Source: DASQPR01 sp035713725
Lineage (GTDB): Bacteria > Actinomycetota > Actinomycetes > Mycobacteriales > Micromonosporaceae
NCBI GenBank assembly: GCA_035713725.1
Contig: DASTMZ010000087.1
Span: forward strand, 31,988 to 95,987
DNA length: 64,000 nucleotides
Direction: 5' to 3'
The notes below the pieces were generated by a model. The model did no database searches, had not been told where the DNA came from, and saw nothing but the letters and a program-made list of their open reading frames with translations. The position numbers and the translations under genes were made by a program. Positions 59,354-64,000 of the stretch are shown one piece after another (positions within the stretch are counted from its first letter, which is position 1; each line of letters begins with the position of its first letter).

Positions 59354-60433
59354 ATGAGTGACGCGGGTGACGCCCTACCGCATCCGTCCGGGCTGACCCG
59401 GCGAATCGCGGTCGCGACGGCATACGGCGGCGGCGGTCTCGGCGTGATCGGCGCGCTCGCCGCCGGGTTGCTCTACGGCCAGGCCGAGATCGCCCGGCGC
59501 AACATCCCGATGGCACTGTCCCCCGCACCTCGATGCGACGGCCGCTACCGCACCGACTTCACCGGCGCCGAGGTACGCCTCGCGGTGCTCGGTGACTCTT
59601 CCGCCGCGGGGTACGGCGTCGAGCGGGCCCGCGACACCACCGGCGCGCTACTCGCCGCCGGCATCGCGGAACGCATACACCGACCGGTCTACGTACGCTG
59701 CCACGCCGCCGTTGGCGCGCTGTCCGCCGCGCTCGACACGCAGGTGCGACGCGCGCTGGAACACCGGCCGGAGCTGACCATCATCCTGGTCGGCGCGAAC
59801 GACGTGACCCATCGGGTGCGCCCGTCCCTAGCGGTGCGGCACCTCGCCGCCGCGGTCGCGACGTTGCGCGACGCCGGCTCCGAAGTCGTCGTGTGTACGT
59901 GTCCGGACTTGGGCACCATCCGTCCCATTCCGCAACCATTGCGCCGACTCGCGCAGCACTGGAGCCGCGACATGGCAGCGGCGCAGACCGTCGCGGCGGT
60001 CGCGGCCGGTGCGCGTACGGTGTCGCTCGGCGACCTGCTCGGGCCGCAATTCGCGTCGGCGCCGGAGCGCATGTTCGGTGCCGATCGGTTCCACCCATCG
60101 GCGGACGGCTACGCCGCGGCCGTCGCTGCAATCCTGCCGACCGCCGTTGCCGCACTCACCGCACCGGTCGACGAGCAGCCCGGACTCGCGATTGGCGAGG
60201 GCTTGCGGTCGCTGACACGGGCCGCCGTCGAGGCCGCCGACCGGCCGGGCACCGAGGTCAGTCGCGCCCAGGTCAGTGGCCGCGACCATGGTCCGGCTGG
60301 CCGTTGGGCACAGCTGCGCCGCCGGGTACGCCAATTCACCGAACGGCCTCAGGACCCCGCGATCGACGATCCCGCCGTACCCTTGCGTGTGTCCGGACCG
60401 GCCGAGTCCGCGCCGGCGGATGGGACGTCGTAG
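59354..60433 (+). CDS. Membrane-anchored SGNH/GDSL hydrolase
   Basis: 359 residues with an N-terminal helix (about 16-43) and then the SGNH blocks: GDSS (Gly80-Ser82) in LAVLGDSSAAGYGVE, the GAND block LVGANDVTHR, and the DxxH block DRFHPSADGY. These catalyse ester or acyl hydrolysis outside the membrane. The last 90 residues are low complexity. It is 27 bp upstream of a paralogue; the pair corresponds to the Rv1075c-type exported SGNH protein beside cbs in mycobacteria. Confidence 0.9.
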   Translation: MSDAGDALPHPSGLTRRIAVATAYGGGGLGVIGALAAGLLYGQAEIARRNIPMALSPAPRCDGRYRTDFTGAEVRLAVLGDSSAAGYGVERARDTTGALLAAGIAERIHRPVYVRCHAAVGALSAALDTQVRRALEHRPELTIILVGANDVTHRVRPSLAVRHLAAAVATLRDAGSEVVVCTCPDLGTIRPIPQPLRRLAQHWSRDMAAAQTVAAVAAGARTVSLGDLLGPQFASAPERMFGADRFHPSADGYAAAVAAILPTAVAALTAPVDEQPGLAIGEGLRSLTRAAVEAADRPGTEVSRAQVSGRDHGPAGRWAQLRRRVRQFTERPQDPAIDDPAVPLRVSGPAESAPADGTS

Positions 60434-60460
60434 CGGTAGCGCGAGGCGAGTGGGCGGCGA

Positions 60461-61243
60461 ATGGTCATGGGTCTGGCAAGGCGAACGGGCCGCGCAGCCG
60501 CGATCACGGTGGCCGCGGCAGCCGTCGGTGGCGCCGTCACGCTCGTTACGGAGGCGGTCGTCGCGCGCGCGCGGCGATACGGCCGGCCCGATCCGAACCT
60601 CGCGATCCGCACGTCGCACGGCGACCCGAGTCTTGCGCCGACCCGGCTTGTGCTGCTCGGTGACTCGTCGGCACTTGGCGTGGGCGTCGGCCGGGTCGCG
60701 GACACCGTCGGCGGTCGGCTCGCCGAATTGCTCGTCGCCGACGGCTACCGGGTGGAACTGTCGAGCGTCGCGGTGATGGGCTCGCGCAGCGCCGACCTCG
60801 CGACACAGGTGGCGCGCGCGCTGCTCGGCCCGCCCCCGGACGTCGCGGTCATTCTCGTCGGCGCCAACGATGCGACGGGGCTCCGGAGGCCATTGGACGC
60901 GGCTGCCGCGCTCGGCGAGGCGGTCGCTCGGTTGTGCGCCGCCGGCGTACCCGTCGTGGTCGGCACCTGCCCGGACCTCGGTGCATTGCGCGCCATCGCA
61001 CCGCCGCTGCGTCAGCTGCTGGGGCTGCTCGGCCGCCGCGTGGCACGAGCGCAAGAAGCGGCGGTACGGGCGGCCGGCGGCGTACCCGTTGACCTCGCGG
61101 CGCTCACCGGCGCGGTGTTCCGGGCCGACGCCGGCACGTTGAGCGCGGACGGATATCACCCGTCGGCGGACGGGTACCGCGTGTGGGCACACGCGCTGAC
61201 GCCGGCGGTACGGGACGCGATCGGCGTCGTCCCGCATCGGTGA
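60461..61243 (+). CDS. SGNH/GDSL hydrolase, paralogue of the upstream gene
   Basis: 260 residues: an N-terminal helix (about 11-33), GDSS (67-70) in LVLLGDSSALGVGVGR, LVGANDATGLRR and DGYHPSADGYRVW. It shares LxxLGDSSAxGxGVxR, VILVGANDxT and CPDLGxxRxIxxPLRxL with its neighbour, so the two arose by duplication. Either ATG 60461 or 60467 may be used. Likely cotranscribed with it. Confidence 0.9.
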   Translation: MVMGLARRTGRAAAITVAAAAVGGAVTLVTEAVVARARRYGRPDPNLAIRTSHGDPSLAPTRLVLLGDSSALGVGVGRVADTVGGRLAELLVADGYRVELSSVAVMGSRSADLATQVARALLGPPPDVAVILVGANDATGLRRPLDAAAALGEAVARLCAAGVPVVVGTCPDLGALRAIAPPLRQLLGLLGRRVARAQEAAVRAAGGVPVDLAALTGAVFRADAGTLSADGYHPSADGYRVWAHALTPAVRDAIGVVPHR

Positions 61244-61305
61244 CCGTGCCCGATCGCGGGTTCGCGGCCGTGACGAGTCCGCGTGCTGGGCGGTAGCGTT
61301 GCGGT

Positions 61306-62553
61306 ATGCCTGAAGCCGTCATCGTCGCCACCGCCCGCTCGCCGATCGGCCGCGCCGCCAAGGGTTCGCTCGTCGACATCCGTCCGGACGATCTCACGGC
61401 CACCATCGTGCAAACCGCGCTCGACAAGGTGCCGGCGCTCGATCCGCACCTCGTAGAAGACCTCTACCTCGGCTGTGGCCTCCCCGGCGGTGAACAAGGC
61501 TTCAACATGGCGCGCGTGGTCGCGATCATGCTCGGCATGGACAAGCTGCCCGGCGCGACGATCACCCGCTACTGCTCCTCCTCCTTGCAGACCACACGGA
61601 TGGCGTTCCACGCCATCAAGGCCGGCGAGGGCGACGTGTTCATCTCGGCGGGCGTCGAATGTGTGTCGCGCTACGCACGCGGCAACTCCGACGGACTTCC
61701 GCCGCAGGCACAGTCGCTTGTCGGCGGCGGCTGGCAGAACCCGAAGTTCGACGATGGCTGGAAGCGTTCGGTCTCCCGGGAAGCGGCCGGTGCACCGATC
61801 TGGACCGATCCCCGCGACGAGGGCGACCTGCCGTACGTCTACCTCGCGATGGGTCAGACCGCGGAGAATCTCGCACAGATCAAGGGTGTGACCCGCGAGG
61901 AGATGGACGAGTTCGGGGTACGTAGCCAGAACAACGCCGAGAAGGCGATCGACGCCGGATTCTGGGCACGCGAGATCACGCCGGTCACGACGCCGAACGG
62001 CACCGTGGTCAGCAAGGACGACGGGCCTCGCCCGGGTGTCACGCTGGAGGGCGTCGCCGGACTGAAGCCGGTGTTCCGCCCCGACGGCCGCATCACCGCT
62101 GGCAACTGTTGCCCGTTGAACGATGGCGCCGCGGCCGTCATCGTCATGTCCGACACGAAGGCGCGCGACCTCGGCATCAAGCCGCTAGCACGCATCGTGT
62201 CGACGGGTGTAACCGCGCTCTCCCCGGAGATCATGGGCCTGGGCCCAGTCGAGGCATCCCGGATGGCGCTGCGCCGCGCCGGCATGACGATCGACGACGT
62301 CGACCTCGTCGAGATCAACGAGGCGTTCGCGGCGCAGGTCATCCCGTCCTACCGCGACCTGAACATCCCGCTGGAGAAGCTGAATGTGATGGGTGGCGCG
62401 ATCGCGGTCGGCCATCCGTTCGGCATGACCGGCGCTCGCATCACGGGCACGCTGCTGAACGCGCTGGACTGGCACGACAAGACGATCGGCCTCGAGACCA
62501 TGTGCGTCGGCGGCGGCCAGGGCATGGCCATGGTCGTGGAGCGCCTCTCCTAG
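61306..62553 (+). CDS. Acetyl-CoA C-acyltransferase (thiolase, FadA3-like)
   Basis: 415 residues with the acyl-enzyme Cys90 in ITRYCSSSLQT, the GHP motif AIAVGHPFGMTGAR with the catalytic His, and the general-base Cys in ETMCVGGGQGMAMV. It splits or forms beta-ketoacyl-CoA in fatty-acid degradation. The position after the SGNH genes fits Rv1074c (fadA3), reversed in orientation. ATG 61306 follows GCGGTAGCGTTGCGGT, without a strong ribosome site. Confidence 0.93.
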   Translation: MPEAVIVATARSPIGRAAKGSLVDIRPDDLTATIVQTALDKVPALDPHLVEDLYLGCGLPGGEQGFNMARVVAIMLGMDKLPGATITRYCSSSLQTTRMAFHAIKAGEGDVFISAGVECVSRYARGNSDGLPPQAQSLVGGGWQNPKFDDGWKRSVSREAAGAPIWTDPRDEGDLPYVYLAMGQTAENLAQIKGVTREEMDEFGVRSQNNAEKAIDAGFWAREITPVTTPNGTVVSKDDGPRPGVTLEGVAGLKPVFRPDGRITAGNCCPLNDGAAAVIVMSDTKARDLGIKPLARIVSTGVTALSPEIMGLGPVEASRMALRRAGMTIDDVDLVEINEAFAAQVIPSYRDLNIPLEKLNVMGGAIAVGHPFGMTGARITGTLLNALDWHDKTIGLETMCVGGGQGMAMVVERLS

Positions 62554-62611
62554 AGCGCGTGGTGCACGCGGTCGAGGCCGGGCGGGTCACCGCGTGCGCC
62601 ACGACAGCGAC

Positions 62612-64000
62612 TCAGTCTCGCTGTCTGGTGAAGCGCGTGCCGTGTGGGGATTGCCAGGCGAGTACGCCGGGTTCGGGTTGTGTCACGTGCCAGCCGCCGT
62701 CGTGTTTGAGCCGGTGGTGGTGGCGGCACAGTAGTGCAAGGTTGTCGTGTGTTGTGCCGCCACCCGAAGCGTGGTCGATGGTGTGGTCGATGTCGCAGCG
62801 TGACGCGGGCACCCGGCAGCCGGGTGCCCGGCAGGTGCCGTCCCGGGCGCGGATCCAGCGCGCTAACGCCGGACCGGGCATCCGTCGCCGCGGGTTGGCC
62901 TCGGCCGGTGGCGTCGCCGGCGTCACAGGAACCTGATCGATCAGCTGGCCCAGCGCGTCGGTGTGCTTCGGTGTGGAGAGTGTGCCCAGCGCGCGTAGCG
63001 CTCCGTTGTCGTCGGTTACCCGGTAGCGCCAGGCGATGTCGCGGCGGCCGAGCATGCTCATCGCCACATCCCGGGCGGTTGATGCCTCGATCGGCCCGAA
63101 CCCGGCCAGCGTCGCCGGCTCGCCAACCCCGCGCCCGGCCGAGCACCCCGCGGCCGGTTCGCCTGGGCTGGCTGTAATTCCGCCGTCGTCGAGCTCGGGC
63201 ATCGGTTCGGGCTGAGCTGCGGTCGATGCGCGGCCACCGGCCAGGGTGGACCAGGGGATGGTCAGCTCCACCACGCCACGGCGATGCACCGGTGACACAC
63301 CGATCCCGACACCCTCCAACAGGTCCAGCAACGTGTCGGCACGCAACTGATCCAACGTGCGACCATCTGCGGCACTGTGCCGGGCGCGGGCGATCGCATC
63401 GACCCGCTCGAACGCGGCAACCGCCCGCACCGCCGGCAGACACAACGCATACAACCCGGCAGTCGACTCCCGATCGGCCAGCAGCTCCACCCGCCGCTGC
63501 CCCACCGTGCGGGCGGTGCGTTCGGCGGCACCGTGCGGGTCGGCGCGCAGCACCGCCCGCCGCAGCCGATCACGCAACTGCCCGGTGGTCCACCCCGGCG
63601 CGCGGTCGACATGATCCAACGCGATCGTGAACGCCACACCGTCATCGACTGCGCACAGCACATCGTGAAACACCCGCGCCCGCGGCACATCGACGTCACC
63701 GGCACACATCGCCGCCCACACCGGCTTGACCACCCGCTGCAGATACCGGCCAAACTCCACCTGATACCGCGCCGCCGCCCGCGTCCACGCCAACGTCACC
63801 GCCACCTGATCGGCGTCAAACCCAAGCCGATCCCGGTCGGCGACGGCCACCACCGCGTCCAGCAACGCCGCATCCGCCACCGCCGCGGCCCGGGCACGAA
63901 CCGCAAGCACATCAGTCAACGCATCCACGGTCTGCGCATCCACGACCTGCGCGTCCACGGCCGGCGCATTGACGGTCTGCGTATCAGATCCGCCACCGTC
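62612..64000 (-). CDS. 13E12/DUF222 HNH endonuclease-domain protein, cut by the window edge
   Basis: At least 462 residues; the frame is still open at the right edge, so the N-terminus may lie outside (GTG 63958 is the first start inside). The DUF222 helical part fills most of the protein. The C-terminal HNH nuclease is CRAPGCRVPASRCDIDHTIDHASGGGTTHDNLALLCRHHHRLKH, with two CxxC-type zinc pairs and the catalytic DIDHTID. Such 13E12-type proteins are repeated in actinobacterial genomes and often mark mobile or rearranged sites. The N-terminal DNA carries short repeats (VDAQVVDAQTVDA). Confidence 0.88.
   Translation of the reverse strand, partial: DGGGSDTQTVNAPAVDAQVVDAQTVDALTDVLAVRARAAAVADAALLDAVVAVADRDRLGFDADQVAVTLAWTRAAARYQVEFGRYLQRVVKPVWAAMCAGDVDVPRARVFHDVLCAVDDGVAFTIALDHVDRAPGWTTGQLRDRLRRAVLRADPHGAAERTARTVGQRRVELLADRESTAGLYALCLPAVRAVAAFERVDAIARARHSAADGRTLDQLRADTLLDLLEGVGIGVSPVHRRGVVELTIPWSTLAGGRASTAAQPEPMPELDDGGITASPGEPAAGCSAGRGVGEPATLAGFGPIEASTARDVAMSMLGRRDIAWRYRVTDDNGALRALGTLSTPKHTDALGQLIDQVPVTPATPPAEANPRRRMPGPALARWIRARDGTCRAPGCRVPASRCDIDHTIDHASGGGTTHDNLALLCRHHHRLKHDGGWHVTQPEPGVLAWQSPHGTRFTRQRD

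Noticed and set aside
1..64000. tRNA, rRNA, CRISPR or IS elements
   Set aside because: No cloverleaf or T-loop sequence, no spaced direct repeats of CRISPR type and no transposase were found on reading the window; tRNA or RNA searches by covariance model were not possible here.

Overview
This 64 kb window is chromosomal DNA of a high-GC actinobacterium. The evidence is a WhiB7-type regulator, a mycothiol deacetylase (mshB), a mycoredoxin, the AdnAB recombination nuclease, UvrD2, mycobacterial-type DapD and frequent GTG starts. Much of the gene order matches Mycobacterium tuberculosis as I remember it: UPF0182 - PDZ protease - zincin - E1-like protein - ABC1 kinase - whiB7 - uvrD2 - mycoredoxin - nudC - adnB - adnA (Rv3193c to Rv3202c), and cbs - SGNH hydrolases - thiolase (around Rv1074c-Rv1077). 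I cannot place the genus. No tRNA, rRNA, CRISPR array, insertion sequence or prophage was seen.

Layout. 1-4.7 kb: a LacI regulator divergent from a DUF3311/monocarboxylate-type symporter pair, then a secreted HNH-like lipoprotein and a small protein. 4.7-19.7 kb: the conserved block from UPF0182 to mycoredoxin. It includes a frameshifted VOC gene, an orphan RRE/E1-like protein and a whiB7 locus with a long regulatory leader. 19.8-24.5 kb: a probable insertion into the conserved order (LuxR regulator, alpha/beta hydrolase, MFS exporter with an ArsR-type regulator). 24.8-36.7 kb: NudC, a two-gene M16 peptidase operon, a membrane protein and the adnA-adnB operon. 36.8-42 kb: lysine/diaminopimelate genes (LOG protein, dapE, dapD, dapC) with a 7Fe ferredoxin. 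42-49.7 kb: small membrane proteins, mshB, an S9 peptidase and the tldD/tldE pair. 50-53.7 kb: a succinate dehydrogenase operon. 53.8-57.8 kb: MutT, a degenerate pterin-dehydratase-like protein, membrane proteins, a repeat-containing noncoding stretch and a trypsin-like PDZ protease. 57.8-64 kb: cystathionine beta-synthase, two paralogous SGNH hydrolases, a thiolase, and a 13E12-type HNH protein that runs off the right edge.

The most interesting structure is the whiB7 leader, reading leftward from about 17.1 kb. An AT-rich block abuts a -35 (TTGCCC) and -10 (TAGCCT), which resembles WhiB7's own target promoters. Next come a 94-codon upstream ORF with a good ribosome site, a 10-bp terminator hairpin with a U-rich tail 22 nt past its stop codon, and finally whiB7. 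The last codons of the upstream ORF can pair with the 5' side of the terminator, so ribosome position could decide read-through. A 50-codon ORF with a strong Shine-Dalgarno lies downstream of whiB7, ahead of two tandem terminators. Other leads are a 30-codon leader ORF coupled by ATGA to the PDZ protease, a NudC without its zinc-ribbon cysteines, a dapC whose only sensible start is CTG, a stand-alone SH3-like domain, and several small repeats that overlap gene ends.
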